DNA from: Variovorax beijingensis
GTDB lineage: Bacteria; Pseudomonadota; Gammaproteobacteria; Burkholderiales; Burkholderiaceae_C
NCBI RefSeq assembly: GCF_003951285.1
Contig: NZ_RXFQ01000005.1
Location: 70,001 to 134,000 of the forward strand
DNA: 64,000 bases
Direction of reading: 5' to 3'
Shown here: positions 33,958 through 43,742 of the stretch, in pieces
How the letters are laid out: every line of letters begins with the position of its first letter
Position numbering within the stretch: position 1 is the stretch's first letter
The notes under the pieces: model-generated
Database searches by the model: none
Seen by the model: only the letters and a program-made list of their open reading frames with translations
What the model was told of the DNA's origin: nothing
Translations under genes and position numbers: made by a program

Positions 33958-36075
33958 ATGCCCACGGACTTCTTCTCCTCGCAAGCCGAATCCCTGTCGG
34001 CCCTGTTCGCGCCGCGCGCCATCGCGGTGGTCGGCGCCTCGTCCAACGCGCAGAAGATCGGCGGCATCCCGGTCGACTACCAGCGCCGCTTCGGCTTCGA
34101 AGGAGCGCTCTACCCCGTCAACCCGAACGCCGAGCGCATCCAGGAGCTGCCGGCTTTTCCCAGCCTGCGCGCCATCGGCCAGCCGGTGGACCTGGCCATC
34201 CTCGCGGTGCCGTCGGCGCTGGTCGACGGCGCGCTCGACGATGCCATCGCGGCGGGCGTGAAGGGCGTGGTGCTGTTTTCCTCGGGCTTCGCGGAAGTGG
34301 GCGCCGAAGGCGCCGCAGCGCAGGTGCGGCTCGGCGACAAGGCGCGTGCCGCGGGCGTGCGGCTGGTCGGCCCCAACTGCCTGGGCTTCATGAACGTCGC
34401 ACGCCATGTGTATGCGACCTTCTCCCCGGCGCCCGGCGTGGGCCGCGTGATGCCGGGGCACATCGGGTTGGTGAGCCAGTCGGGCGCGTTCGGCGCCTAT
34501 GCGTACGCGATGGCGCGGGCGCGCGGCGTCGGCCTGTCGCTGTGGGCCACCACCGGCAACGAGGCCGACGTGCAGGTCGCCGACTGCCTGGCCTGGCTCG
34601 CGCAGGACCCCGGCACCGACGTGATCATGGCCTACATGGAGGGCTGCCGCGACGGCCCCCGGCTGCGCGCGGCGCTGGCCCTCGCGCAGGCCAACGGCAA
34701 GCCGGTGGTGATGGTCAAGGTCGGGCGCACCGCGCTCGGCGCCGAGGCCGCCGCCTCGCACACCGCCGCGCTGGCAGGCGACGACGCGGTGTACGACGCG
34801 GTGTTCCGCCAGTACGGCGTGCTGCGCGCGCGCAACCTCACGGAGTTCTTCGACCTGGCCCACAGCGCGGCCGTGGCGGGCCGCCCGCGCGACCGCTCGA
34901 TCGGCCTGTTCACGCTCTCGGGCGGTGTCGGCGCGCTGATGGCCGACGAGGCTTCGGCACAGGGCCTGGACGTGCGGCCGTTGAGCGAGGCCGCGCAGGA
35001 CACGCTGCGCAGTTGGGTGCCCTTCGCAGCGCCGCGCAACCCGGTCGACATCACCGGGCAGGTCACCAACGACGTGACGCTGATCGAGCGCACGGCGCGC
35101 GTGATGCTGGACGACCGCGGCTTCGCATCGTGGATGGGCTTCCTCGCGGCAGCGGGCGCGTCGGACGCGTTCTGGCCCGTGCTGCGCTCGCTCGTGACTT
35201 CGCTGCGCGAGGCCTACCCCGACACGCTGCTGGCGGTGAGCACGCTGCTGTCGCCGGAGCACCGTGCCGAGCTCGAGGCGATGCGCTGCCTGGTGTTCGC
35301 CGATCCGTCGGACGGCATCCGCACGATCGCCGCGCTGGCGGGGCCGAAGCCTGCAGCGGCGGTGGCTGCAGCCCCCGCATCGATGGCCCCGTCGTTGACC
35401 CTCGCGCCCGGCACGATGTCCGAGCCCGACGCGCTCGTACTGCTCGCCGACGCCGGCGTGCCCGTGGTCGCGCACCGCGTGGTGCGCAGCGCCGACGAGG
35501 CCGCAGCCGCAGCCGAGGCGCTCGGCGATGCGGTGGTGGTGAAGATCGTCAGCGCCGACATTCCGCACAAGTCGGACGTCGGCGGCGTGGCGCTCGGGCT
35601 GCGCGGTGCGGCGCAGGCGCGCGCGGCCTTCGAACGCACACGCGACCACGCACTCACGGCCCGGCCCGGCGCGCGGCTCGACGGCGCGCTGGTGGCGCGC
35701 ATGCTGACAGGCGGCGTCGAGTGCATCGCGGGCGTGCACCGCGACCCGGTGTTCGGACCGGTGCTGATGTTCGGCCTGGGCGGCATCCACGTCGAGACGC
35801 TGCGCGACGTGTCGCTGCGCGCATTGCCGATCACGCGCGACGACGCGCTGGCGATGGTGCGCGAACTGCGCGCCTTCGCGATCCTGAACGGCGCACGCGG
35901 CAGGCCGCCGGTCGACCTCGATTCGATCGCCGATGCGCTGTGCGCGCTCGCCGACTTTGCGCAGCGCGCGGGCGACTCGCTCGACAGCGCCGAGATCAAC
36001 CCGCTGATCGCACGCCCGCAGGCCGAGGGCGGCTGCGTGGCGGTCGACGCGCTCGTCGTCGGCCGCGCGCCCTGA
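33958..36075 (+). CDS. NDP-forming acyl-CoA synthetase (acetate--CoA ligase family)
   Basis: This 705-residue fusion has a CoA-binding Rossmann domain (LFAPRAIAVVGASSNAQKIG, about 15-110), two succinyl-CoA-ligase-like domains and a C-terminal ATP-grasp domain (about 480-700). The phospho-relay histidine is in AASHTAALAGDD near residue 265, and the ATP-grasp lysine is in VVVKIVSADIPHKSDVGG. Such enzymes activate carboxylic acids to CoA thioesters. It lies between the porin and a Bug receptor, suggesting that it activates the acid imported by the cluster. The substrate is not predictable. Confidence 0.9.
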   Translation: MPTDFFSSQAESLSALFAPRAIAVVGASSNAQKIGGIPVDYQRRFGFEGALYPVNPNAERIQELPAFPSLRAIGQPVDLAILAVPSALVDGALDDAIAAGVKGVVLFSSGFAEVGAEGAAAQVRLGDKARAAGVRLVGPNCLGFMNVARHVYATFSPAPGVGRVMPGHIGLVSQSGAFGAYAYAMARARGVGLSLWATTGNEADVQVADCLAWLAQDPGTDVIMAYMEGCRDGPRLRAALALAQANGKPVVMVKVGRTALGAEAAASHTAALAGDDAVYDAVFRQYGVLRARNLTEFFDLAHSAAVAGRPRDRSIGLFTLSGGVGALMADEASAQGLDVRPLSEAAQDTLRSWVPFAAPRNPVDITGQVTNDVTLIERTARVMLDDRGFASWMGFLAAAGASDAFWPVLRSLVTSLREAYPDTLLAVSTLLSPEHRAELEAMRCLVFADPSDGIRTIAALAGPKPAAAVAAAPASMAPSLTLAPGTMSEPDALVLLADAGVPVVAHRVVRSADEAAAAAEALGDAVVVKIVSADIPHKSDVGGVALGLRGAAQARAAFERTRDHALTARPGARLDGALVARMLTGGVECIAGVHRDPVFGPVLMFGLGGIHVETLRDVSLRALPITRDDALAMVRELRAFAILNGARGRPPVDLDSIADALCALADFAQRAGDSLDSAEINPLIARPQAEGGCVAVDALVVGRAP

Positions 36076-36104
36076 CGAACCACAACAACCACCGGAGACA
36101 TCGC

Positions 36105-37106
36105 ATGACGACGACATCGAAGAACGACCTTTCGCGCGCACTCGGCATGGGCGCGGCGCTGGCCCTCGCGGCAGGCGCGGCAGCGGCAGCCACGGAGGCG
36201 CCCTTCCCCTCCAAGCCCGTGCGCATCATCGTGCAGTACCAAGCGGGCGGCTCGACCGACATCCTCGCGCGGCTCCTGGCGGAAGGACTGTCGAAGCGGC
36301 TGGGCCAGCCGGTGGTGGTCGAGAACCGCAGCGGCGCGGGCGGGATCATCGGCACCGACTACGTCGCCAAGAGCCCGCCCGACGGCTACACGCTGCTGCT
36401 CACGGTGCCGGGGCCCGTCACCGCGAACCTGGTGCTCTACAGCAAGCTGCCCTACGACCCGCGCACCGACCTGCGCATGGTGTCGGACATCGCCACCACG
36501 CGCACCGTGCTGGCGGTGCACCCTTCGGTTCAGGCCACCGACTTCAAGAGCCTGATCGCCACCGTGAAGGCCACGCCCGGCAAGTATTCGATGGGCTCGT
36601 GGGGCCCCGGCACGCAGCCGCAGCAGGTGCAGGTCTACATGGACAAGGCCTACGGCCTGCAGACGATGCACGTGCCCTACAAGGGCGAGAGCCCGATGGC
36701 GATCGACCTGATCGGCGGTGTGATCCAGATGACCGTGGGCTCCATCACCACGCTGCAGCCGTACATCAAGGCCGGCAAGCTGCGCCCGCTGGCCGTGGCC
36801 GGCACCCGGCGCGCCCGTGCGCTGCCCGACGTGCCGACCTTCGCCGAGCAGGGCTACCCCGACGAGGTCTACGCCATGACCGGCCCGACCTCCCTGATGG
36901 CGCCGGCCAAGACGCCCGACGCCGTCATCGAGCGCCTGGGCCGCGAGGTCAGCGCGGTGGTGCGCCAGCCCGAGGTGAGCCGGCGCATCGAGGAACTCGG
37001 CGCCGAGCCCGTGGGCAACCTGCCACCCGAAGCCACCGCGGCCTACGAGGCCTTCCTGCCCGTGACGCTGAAGCTCACGCAGGCCACGGGCGTGAAGCTC
37101 GATTGA
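36105..37106 (+). CDS. Bug-family tripartite tricarboxylate transporter substrate-binding protein (copy 1)
   Basis: The fold is TctC-like periplasmic binding: after a leader with AALALAAGAAAAA, the mature domain begins FPSKPVRIIVQYQAGGSTDILAR. VVVENRSGAGGIIGTDYVAKSPPDGY is the Bug signature. It has 333 residues. No TctA/TctB membrane genes are present, which is common for the many orphan Bug proteins of this order. CGGAGACA precedes the ATG at 36105. It likely captures a carboxylate and may also sense it. Confidence 0.92.
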   Translation: MTTTSKNDLSRALGMGAALALAAGAAAAATEAPFPSKPVRIIVQYQAGGSTDILARLLAEGLSKRLGQPVVVENRSGAGGIIGTDYVAKSPPDGYTLLLTVPGPVTANLVLYSKLPYDPRTDLRMVSDIATTRTVLAVHPSVQATDFKSLIATVKATPGKYSMGSWGPGTQPQQVQVYMDKAYGLQTMHVPYKGESPMAIDLIGGVIQMTVGSITTLQPYIKAGKLRPLAVAGTRRARALPDVPTFAEQGYPDEVYAMTGPTSLMAPAKTPDAVIERLGREVSAVVRQPEVSRRIEELGAEPVGNLPPEATAAYEAFLPVTLKLTQATGVKLD

Positions 37107-37155
37107 ACCGTCTCCCCACATCTCCCTTTCGAACCCCAGCTCCGAGGTCTTTCCC

Positions 37156-38544
37156 ATGAACGCTCCCGTCTCCGTTCCCGACATCGCCGTCGCCCGCAAG
37201 GCGCTCGCCCGCTCCATCGGCCTGGCCGCCTTCGTCTACGGCTATCCGCTCACCGAGACCTACCGCACCTGCGCCATGCAGACCGCGCCTCGCGCCGAAC
37301 GCCGCAGCGGCGCCTCGGCCGGCTCGGACGTGCGTGCGCCGATGAACACGCTGCACCACGCGCCGCGCCCCTCCACCGACCAGGACCGCGACGTGGTCAC
37401 GCCCGCCAACGACCTGCTCTACACCATGGCCTGGCTGCACCTGGCCGACGGGCCGATGCTGCTCACGGTGCCCGCGTCATCGCGCCACCCGGGGCGCTAC
37501 TTCGTGCTGCCGCTGTACGACGCCTACACCGAGAACTTCGAGAACCTGGGCCCGCGCAACTGCAACCCCGACGGCGAGACGGTGGTGCTCGTGGGCCCCG
37601 GCGGCACCGTGCCGGAATCACTCGCCGCCCACCGCGTGGTGCGCTGCCCGACCCATCTGGTCTGGCTCATCGGTCGCATCCTGGTGGGTGATGAAAGCGA
37701 CTGGCCGGCCGCGCGCGCCCTGCAGTCGGAGATCCAGCTTTCGCCCGCCCCCGGCACCGTGCCGCAGGGCCGCCCGGCCGCCATCGAGCAGTGGGCCGGT
37801 CCGCACGAGGACGCCATGGCCGCCTCCTTCGAGCACGGTGAGCCCGCCGCAGAAGTGGCGCCGCGCTTCTTCACCAACGTGTGCCACGCGCTGGCCGAAG
37901 CGCCGGGCCGCATGGAAGACCGCGGCCTCGTGGCGTGGTTCGGCCAGGGCGGGCTGCTGGCGAACGCCGCGTTCTCGTGGGACGCACTCGAAGAACCGCT
38001 GCGCGAAGGCCTCATCGAAGGCTTCGCCGAGGGCGTGCAGCTGGTCGGCGCGGTGGGCCGCAACCGCCGGCCCAAGCCCTGGTCGATGACGCCGGCCACC
38101 GGCCGCTACGGCAACGAGTTCCTCGGCCGCGCGCGCACCGCCTACCTGGGCCTGGGCGCGCTGGCCACCAGCGAGGCGGTGTACGCCGCCGCGCACCACG
38201 ACGCGAACCAGGAGCCGCTGGACGGCCAGCACCGCTATGCGATGCGTTTCGAAGCCGGCGACCTGCCGCCCGCGGACGCCTTCTGGTCGGTCACGCTGTA
38301 CGACACCGACCGGTTCCTCTACCCCAACGAGATCCGCCGCCACGCGATCGGCGACCGCACGCCCGGCCTGAAGCGCGGCGCCGACGGCAGCCTCGAACTC
38401 GTGGTGAGCCACGCGCGCCCCGCCGACGCCGCCAACTGGCTGCCGGCACCGGCCGGACGCTTCTACCTGATCCTGCGCATGTACTGCCCGCGCGAGGGCG
38501 TGCAGAGCTGGCGCATCCCGGCGCTGCAGGCCCAAGAGAACTGA
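37156..38544 (+). CDS. DUF1254/DUF1214 domain-containing protein (copy 1)
   Basis: It has 462 residues. The N-terminal DUF1254 domain has FVYGYPLTETYR, then VVTPANDLLYTMAWLHLADGP. The C-terminal DUF1214 domain has FWSVTLYDTDRFLYPNEI, IGDRTPGLKR and NWLPAPAGRFYLILRMY. No signal peptide is visible, unlike many secreted relatives. The biochemical role of the family is not established. It is paralogous to the next gene, which follows after four bases. Both lie between the two Bug receptor genes, so a catabolic or substrate-processing role is plausible. Confidence 0.85.
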   Translation: MNAPVSVPDIAVARKALARSIGLAAFVYGYPLTETYRTCAMQTAPRAERRSGASAGSDVRAPMNTLHHAPRPSTDQDRDVVTPANDLLYTMAWLHLADGPMLLTVPASSRHPGRYFVLPLYDAYTENFENLGPRNCNPDGETVVLVGPGGTVPESLAAHRVVRCPTHLVWLIGRILVGDESDWPAARALQSEIQLSPAPGTVPQGRPAAIEQWAGPHEDAMAASFEHGEPAAEVAPRFFTNVCHALAEAPGRMEDRGLVAWFGQGGLLANAAFSWDALEEPLREGLIEGFAEGVQLVGAVGRNRRPKPWSMTPATGRYGNEFLGRARTAYLGLGALATSEAVYAAAHHDANQEPLDGQHRYAMRFEAGDLPPADAFWSVTLYDTDRFLYPNEIRRHAIGDRTPGLKRGADGSLELVVSHARPADAANWLPAPAGRFYLILRMYCPREGVQSWRIPALQAQEN

Positions 38545-38548
38545 GCCC

Positions 38549-39889
38549 ATGCCATCGCGCACCGACACCCTTCAAGCCCTGGCCGAAGAGGCCGTGGTCT
38601 ACACCTACCCACTCTACGAGATGTGCCGCATGCGCGCGGCCACCTCGCCGCAGCGCACCGACGCCGCCGGCGAGGCGCCGCGGCCGCAGCGCTGGTGCAA
38701 CGTGTTCACGCACGCGCGCCAGCTGCTGCGCGCGGGCAAGAGCCGCGTCGTCACCCCGAACAACGACACGCTCTACACCAACGCCTGGCTCGACCTGGGC
38801 GAGGGCCCGCTCGTGATCGACGTGCCCGACACGGCCGGGCGCTACTACGTGCTGGGCCTGCTCGACTTCTTCACCAACCCCTTTGCCCACCTCGGGCAGC
38901 GCCTCACGGGCACGGCGGCACGCTCCTTCGTGGTCACGCCGCCGGGATGGCGCGGCACGCTGCCCGCGGCCTTCGACACGCCAGGCGCGCGCATCGAGGC
39001 GCCCACGCGCTGGCTGTGGATCATCGGGCGCCTGCTGGTCGACGGCCCGCAGGACGTGCCCGCCGTCAACGCGCTGCAAGACGGCTTTCTCGTGCGCACG
39101 CTGGCCGACTGGCAGGCCGGCCGCGCCTCGGCGCCGCGCGCCTTCGACCCGGCCTGCGACCCGAAGGCACCGCTCACGGCCGAGCACTTTGCCGCGCAGG
39201 TGAACGCGGCGCTGCGCGACAACGCCCCGCCCGCCGGCGATGCGGCGCGGCTCGCACGCTACGCGGCGCTCGGAGTCGGGCCCGGCGCGGGCGCGCTCGA
39301 CGACGGCCAGCGCGCCGCACTGCAGGCCGCGCTCGACACCGTGCTGCCGCGGCTGCGCGAGGCGCAGTCGGGCCGCACCACGGCCACGGGCTGGGTGCAG
39401 ATGCCGCTGGTGGAAGGTTCCTTCGGCGACGACCACCTGGCGCGCGCGCTGGTCGCGCTCAAGTACATCGGCATGCTCGAAAGCCGCGAGGCCACCTACC
39501 CGATGGCCTGGCATGACGCCGCAGGCGAAGCGCTCGCCGGCCAGCGCCGCTACACGCTGCGCTTCGCGCCCGGCGCGCTGCCGCCGGTCGAGGCCTTCTG
39601 GTCGCTCACGATGTACGACACGCGCGACTACATGCTGGTGGACAACCCGATCGACCGCTACGCCATCGGCGACCGCACGCCGGGGCTGCAGCGCGATGCG
39701 GACGGCGGGCTCACGCTGCACATCCAGCACGCCCGGCCGGAGCGCGAGGCTGCGCAGGCCAACTGGCTGCCGGCGCCCGAAGGCCCTTTCTACCTCTGTC
39801 TGCGCGCCTATGTGCCGCGCGCCGAACTGCTCGACGGCCGCTACCTGCTGCCGTCCCTGACGCCCCTCACCTCCAAGGAAACCGCATGA
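38549..39889 (+). CDS. DUF1254/DUF1214 domain-containing protein (copy 2)
   Basis: This 446-residue paralogue of the preceding gene has the same order of blocks: VVYTYPLYEMCRMR, VVTPNNDTLYTNAWLDLGEGP, LWIIGRLLVDG, FWSLTMYDTRDYMLVDNPIDRY, IGDRTPGLQR and NWLPAPEGPFYLCLRAYVP. The sequence has diverged well beyond a recent duplication. No signal peptide is visible. The stop overlaps the start of the MBL-fold gene (ATGA). Two adjacent copies suggest a hetero-oligomer or two related substrates. Confidence 0.85.
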   Translation: MPSRTDTLQALAEEAVVYTYPLYEMCRMRAATSPQRTDAAGEAPRPQRWCNVFTHARQLLRAGKSRVVTPNNDTLYTNAWLDLGEGPLVIDVPDTAGRYYVLGLLDFFTNPFAHLGQRLTGTAARSFVVTPPGWRGTLPAAFDTPGARIEAPTRWLWIIGRLLVDGPQDVPAVNALQDGFLVRTLADWQAGRASAPRAFDPACDPKAPLTAEHFAAQVNAALRDNAPPAGDAARLARYAALGVGPGAGALDDGQRAALQAALDTVLPRLREAQSGRTTATGWVQMPLVEGSFGDDHLARALVALKYIGMLESREATYPMAWHDAAGEALAGQRRYTLRFAPGALPPVEAFWSLTMYDTRDYMLVDNPIDRYAIGDRTPGLQRDADGGLTLHIQHARPEREAAQANWLPAPEGPFYLCLRAYVPRAELLDGRYLLPSLTPLTSKETA

Positions 39890-41157
39890 CCTCCACCGTT
39901 GAAAAACCGCAAGCAGGAGAAGAAAGGCCGTTCCTCATCGTCGGCACCGGCGCCGAGACCGTGGCGCCGGGCCTGCACATCCTGCGCGGGCAGGGGCAGT
40001 CCTTCGTGGCCGAGACCGACGTGGGCCTGGTCGTGGTCGACGCCGGCCCGGGCAGCTCGGTGACCGAGGGCATGATCGATTCGCTGCGCCAACTCAGCGA
40101 CGCGCCGGTGCATGCGCTGTGCTTCAGCCACGGCCACATCGGCTACAACGCCGGCGTGCCAATGTGGCTGGCCCATGCCGCCGCGCGCGGCGACGCGCCG
40201 CCGCGGATCATTGCGCACCGCAACCTGCCGCGCCGCCTCGCGCGCTACCGCGAGACGCTGGCCCTGCAGCACCGCATGGCCGAGATCCAGTTCAACCGCC
40301 CCGCAGGCTTCTTCGACCATCGGCTCGTGATGCACGCGCCCACCGAGACCTTCGACGACCTGCTGCAGATCGGCCAAGGGGAGCGCCGCATCGTGCTGCG
40401 CTGGGCGCCTTCGGAAACCGACGACGCGATCGCGCTGTGGAGCCCGGCGCAGCACGTGCTGTACGGCGGCGCGGCGCTGATCGATTCGATTCCCAACATC
40501 GGCACGCCCTTTCGCACGATGCGCGACACGGTGCGGTGGGCCGACACGCTGGAGGCGCTGGCGGCGCTCAACGCACGCAAGGCCGTGCGCGAATTCGGCG
40601 CCACGCTCGAGGGCGAGGAGCAGGTGCGGCACGTGCTCACGCACACGGCCCGCGCGCTGCGCTGGCTGCGCGCCGAGGTGGTGCGGCTCATGAACGAAGG
40701 GCTCAACGAGCGCGACATCCTGGCGCGCATCCGCTTTCCCGACGAACTGTTCGCAGTCGACTGGATGAAGCCCACCTACGGCGACCCCGGCTACATCGTG
40801 CGCGACATCTACCGCTCGGAGAACGGCTGGTGGGACCGCAACCCGACCTCGCTGCACCCGGCCGCGCCCGAGGCCATCGGCCGCGCGGTGGCCGACGCCA
40901 TCACCGACAAGCGCGGCGTGGTCGACCAGGCGCGCCATCTGGCCGCGAGCAAGCATTGGCAGCTCGCGCTGCACGTGATCGACCTGCTCGCCACTGCCGA
41001 GGGCGATGCCCCCGAGATCGCCGAGGCGCGCTCGCTCAAGGCCGAATGGCTGCGCGAGCGTGCGCGCGAAGTGCCCAGTTACGTCTCGCGCAACCTGTAC
41101 CGGGTCGGCGCGGACATGATCGAACAAGGCACGCAGACGCGCTTCGGCATCCGCTGA
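39886..41157 (+). CDS. MBL-fold, alkylsulfatase-like protein with altered metal motif
   Basis: The N-terminal metallo-beta-lactamase domain (about 25-240) is followed by an alkylsulfatase-like dimerisation segment (VDWMKPTYGDPGYIVRDIYR, GWWDRNPTSL, about 285-320). The usual HxHxDH zinc motif reads H82-G-H84-I-G-Y87-N, so the aspartate and third histidine are replaced. Other potential ligands remain (IIAHR, YGGAALIDS). It may bind one metal or use a different chemistry. It has 423 residues, no signal peptide, and overlaps the second DUF1254 gene. Sulfate-ester hydrolysis is therefore only a possibility. Confidence 0.83.
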   Translation: MTSTVEKPQAGEERPFLIVGTGAETVAPGLHILRGQGQSFVAETDVGLVVVDAGPGSSVTEGMIDSLRQLSDAPVHALCFSHGHIGYNAGVPMWLAHAAARGDAPPRIIAHRNLPRRLARYRETLALQHRMAEIQFNRPAGFFDHRLVMHAPTETFDDLLQIGQGERRIVLRWAPSETDDAIALWSPAQHVLYGGAALIDSIPNIGTPFRTMRDTVRWADTLEALAALNARKAVREFGATLEGEEQVRHVLTHTARALRWLRAEVVRLMNEGLNERDILARIRFPDELFAVDWMKPTYGDPGYIVRDIYRSENGWWDRNPTSLHPAAPEAIGRAVADAITDKRGVVDQARHLAASKHWQLALHVIDLLATAEGDAPEIAEARSLKAEWLRERAREVPSYVSRNLYRVGADMIEQGTQTRFGIR

Positions 41158-41182
41158 AGCCTTTCCATCGGAGACACGGACC

Positions 41183-42175
41183 ATGACAACCACAACATCC
41201 TTGCGCCTCGGCCTGCGCACGCTCGCCGCCTGCTGCCTGGCCGCACTGGCCGCCGCCAGCCATGCGCAGGCCGACAGCTACCCCGACAAGCCAGTGACGC
41301 TGGTGGTGCCTACCGCGCCGGCCGGCGGCACCGATACCATCGCGCGCCTGATCGCCGACGCGCTCGGCAAGACGCTGAAGCAGCCCTTCATCGTCGACAA
41401 CCGCCCCGGCGCCAACGGCATCCTCGGCACCGACCTCGCAGCGCGGGCAACGCCCGACGGCTACCGGCTGCTGTTCACCTATGCCGCGGCCATGGTGGTG
41501 AACCCCAGCCTGTACAGGAAGCTGCCCTACGACCCGGTGAGGGACTTTGCGCCGGTGGCGCAGATCGGGCGCGGCGGCAACCTGCTGCTGGTGCGCAAGG
41601 ACCTGCCGGTCGGCACGCTCAAGGAGTTCGTCGCCTATGCCAAGGCGCGGCCCGACAAGCTGAGCTACTGCTCCTGGGGCAACGGCTCCGGCGGTCACCT
41701 GGCCATGGAAAGCCTGAAGAAGCAGGCCGGTCTGGTGATGACGCATGTGCCCTACAAGGGCAGCGGGCCGTGCGTGCAGGACCTGCTCGGCGGCCAGGTC
41801 GACGCCGCCTTTGCCGACATGTCGTCCACGGTCGAGATCGTGCGCGCCGGCCGCCTCAAGGCGCTGGCCAACAGCGGCCCCTCGCGCATCCCGATGCTGC
41901 CCGACGTGCCCACGATGACCGAGGCCGGCTACCCCTTCACGACCTATGCGTGGTATGGATTGCTCGCTCCCGCGAAAACGCCGCCGGCCGTCGTGAGAAG
42001 GCTCAACGAGGCAGTGAACCAGGCGCTGAAGGATCCCGTCGTGGTGCAGCGCCTGCGCGAACTCAACTTCACCGACCTGCCGCAGAACACGCCCGAGCAG
42101 TTCGCGGCGACGATCCAGAAGGACATGCGCGACTGGGGCGCGCTGGTGAAGGACATCGGGCTGACGCCCGAGTGA
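41183..42175 (+). CDS. Bug-family tripartite tricarboxylate transporter substrate-binding protein (copy 2)
   Basis: This 330-residue periplasmic receptor has a signal peptide ending SHAQADSY. The mature start is [23 protein letters not shown], and the Bug motif is [27 protein letters not shown]. It is clearly diverged from copy 1 (36105-37106), so the two may bind different ligands or different forms of one. CGGAGACA precedes the ATG, as for the porin and copy 1. It is the last gene of the rightward cluster and is convergent with ruvA. Confidence 0.92.
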   Translation: MTTTTSLRLGLRTLAACCLAALAAASHAQADSYPDKPVTLVVPTAPAGGTDTIARLIADALGKTLKQPFIVDNRPGANGILGTDLAARATPDGYRLLFTYAAAMVVNPSLYRKLPYDPVRDFAPVAQIGRGGNLLLVRKDLPVGTLKEFVAYAKARPDKLSYCSWGNGSGGHLAMESLKKQAGLVMTHVPYKGSGPCVQDLLGGQVDAAFADMSSTVEIVRAGRLKALANSGPSRIPMLPDVPTMTEAGYPFTTYAWYGLLAPAKTPPAVVRRLNEAVNQALKDPVVVQRLRELNFTDLPQNTPEQFAATIQKDMRDWGALVKDIGLTPE

Positions 42176-42197
42176 CCGGCGCCGCGCACGCGCCCGG

Positions 42198-42770
42198 TTA
42201 TTTCGCCAATGCCTTCAGCGCCAGCTTGATCCCCTCGCTCACCGTCGCGTCCTTGGGCAGCGCCTTGAGCGCCAGCGCGGCTTCCTTGTCGCTGTAGCCC
42301 AGCGCGACCAGCGCCTGCAGGATGTCGGCCTGCGCGTCGGTGGCCGCATGGGCGGGCAGGCCGATGTCGGCGCCCAGCTTGCCCTTGAGCTCGAGCAGCA
42401 GCCGCTCGGCGGTCTTCTTTCCGATGCCGGGAATCTTCACGAGCCGGCCGAGTTCCTGCGTGGTGATCGCCTGCGACAGCTCGCCCACGCTCATGCCCGA
42501 CAGCAGGCCGAGCGCGGTGCGCGGGCCCACGCCCGTGATCTTGATGAGCTGGCGGAAAGCCGCACGCTCCTCGGCGGTGCCGAAACCGTAGAGAATCTGC
42601 GCGTCCTCGCGCACCACGAAGTGCGTGAGCAGCGAAACGCGCTCTCCGGTGCCGGGCAGGTTGTAGAACGTGCTCATCGGCACATCGACCTCGTAGCCGA
42701 CGCCGTTGCAGTCCACCACCACCTGCGGTGGGTTGCGCTCGGCCAGGATGCCGGTGAGTTTGCCTATCAT
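42198..42770 (-). CDS. ruvA: Holliday junction branch migration protein RuvA
   Basis: RuvA binds four-way junctions as a tetramer and loads RuvB. The N-terminal OB fold starts [20 protein letters not shown]. Two helix-hairpin-helix motifs follow ([16 protein letters not shown] and [14 protein letters not shown]), and the C-terminal RuvB-interacting domain ends LKALAK. It has 190 residues, normal length. ruvB is separated by 16.8 kb of other genes. ruvA is divergent from phoH with only 20 bases between starts. Confidence 0.97.
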   Translation of the reverse strand: MIGKLTGILAERNPPQVVVDCNGVGYEVDVPMSTFYNLPGTGERVSLLTHFVVREDAQILYGFGTAEERAAFRQLIKITGVGPRTALGLLSGMSVGELSQAITTQELGRLVKIPGIGKKTAERLLLELKGKLGADIGLPAHAATDAQADILQALVALGYSDKEAALALKALPKDATVSEGIKLALKALAK

Positions 42771-42790
42771 GGGTGCCCTTTTTCCTTGAA

Positions 42791-43741
42791 ATGTCCGGCG
42801 TGATTCTGCGACACACCTTTGCTCCTCCCAACAACTCGCGCCTCGGCCACCTGTGCGGCCCGCTGGACGCGCACCTGCGCCGCATCGAGGAGGCCCTGGG
42901 CGTGAAGATCGCGCACCGCCACGAGCAGTTCAAGGTCGACGGCCCCAAGGCCTCCGCACAGCGAGCGATGGACGTGCTGCAGGCGCTGTACGAGATCGCG
43001 CAGCGCCCGATCGATGCGGCGGTGGTGCAGCTCACGCTCGCGGGCGACGGCTCGATGAGCGACGAGGACTCGGCCATGCTCGTCACCCGCCGCGCCGACC
43101 TGCGCGCACGCACGCCCACGCAGGCGCTGTACCTCGACAACATCGCCAGGCACGACATCACCTTCGGCATCGGCCCGGCCGGCACCGGCAAGACGTACCT
43201 CGCGGTGGCCTGCGCGGTCGACGCGCTGGAGCGCGCCGCGGTGCAGCGCATCGTGCTCACGCGCCCGGCGGTGGAGGCCGGCGAGCGCCTCGGCTTTCTC
43301 CCGGGCGACCTGACGCAGAAGGTCGACCCGTACCTGCGTCCGCTCTACGACGCGCTCTACGACCTGATGGGCTACGAGAAGGTGCAGAAGGCCTTCGAGC
43401 GCAACGCGCTCGAAATTGCGCCGCTGGCCTTCATGCGCGGGCGCACGCTGAACAATGCGTTCGTCATCCTGGACGAGGCGCAGAACACCACGGTCGAGCA
43501 GATGAAGATGTTCCTCACGCGCATCGGCTTCGGTGCCAAGGCGGTGGTGACGGGCGATGTGAGCCAGATCGACCTGCCCAAGCAGCAGCTGAGCGGGCTG
43601 ATCGATGCCGAGCGCGTGCTCAGGCGCGTGAACGGCATTTCGATCACGCACTTCACCAGCGCCGACGTGGTGCGGCATCCGCTGGTGGCCAAGATCGTCG
43701 ATGCCTACGACGGGCAACGCAAACGCAGCGGCGCGCATTGA
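42791..43741 (+). CDS. PhoH family protein (PhoH-like ATPase)
   Basis: PhoH-like P-loop ATPases often sit upstream of ybeY and are thought to work in RNA metabolism. Walker [11 protein letters not shown] (near residue 128) and Walker [11 protein letters not shown] are intact, and the N-terminal RNA-binding-like region includes [13 protein letters not shown] at 42791 gives 316 residues; a GTG at 42773 would add six. It is coupled to ybeY one base downstream. Confidence 0.93.
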   Translation: MSGVILRHTFAPPNNSRLGHLCGPLDAHLRRIEEALGVKIAHRHEQFKVDGPKASAQRAMDVLQALYEIAQRPIDAAVVQLTLAGDGSMSDEDSAMLVTRRADLRARTPTQALYLDNIARHDITFGIGPAGTGKTYLAVACAVDALERAAVQRIVLTRPAVEAGERLGFLPGDLTQKVDPYLRPLYDALYDLMGYEKVQKAFERNALEIAPLAFMRGRTLNNAFVILDEAQNTTVEQMKMFLTRIGFGAKAVVTGDVSQIDLPKQQLSGLIDAERVLRRVNGISITHFTSADVVRHPLVAKIVDAYDGQRKRSGAH

Positions 43742-43742
43742 G

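Noticed and set aside
33823..36141. A 772-codon open frame on the minus strand opposite the acyl-CoA synthetase
   Set aside because: It is a shadow of the codon bias of the plus-strand gene; no recognisable motif and no ribosome-binding site.
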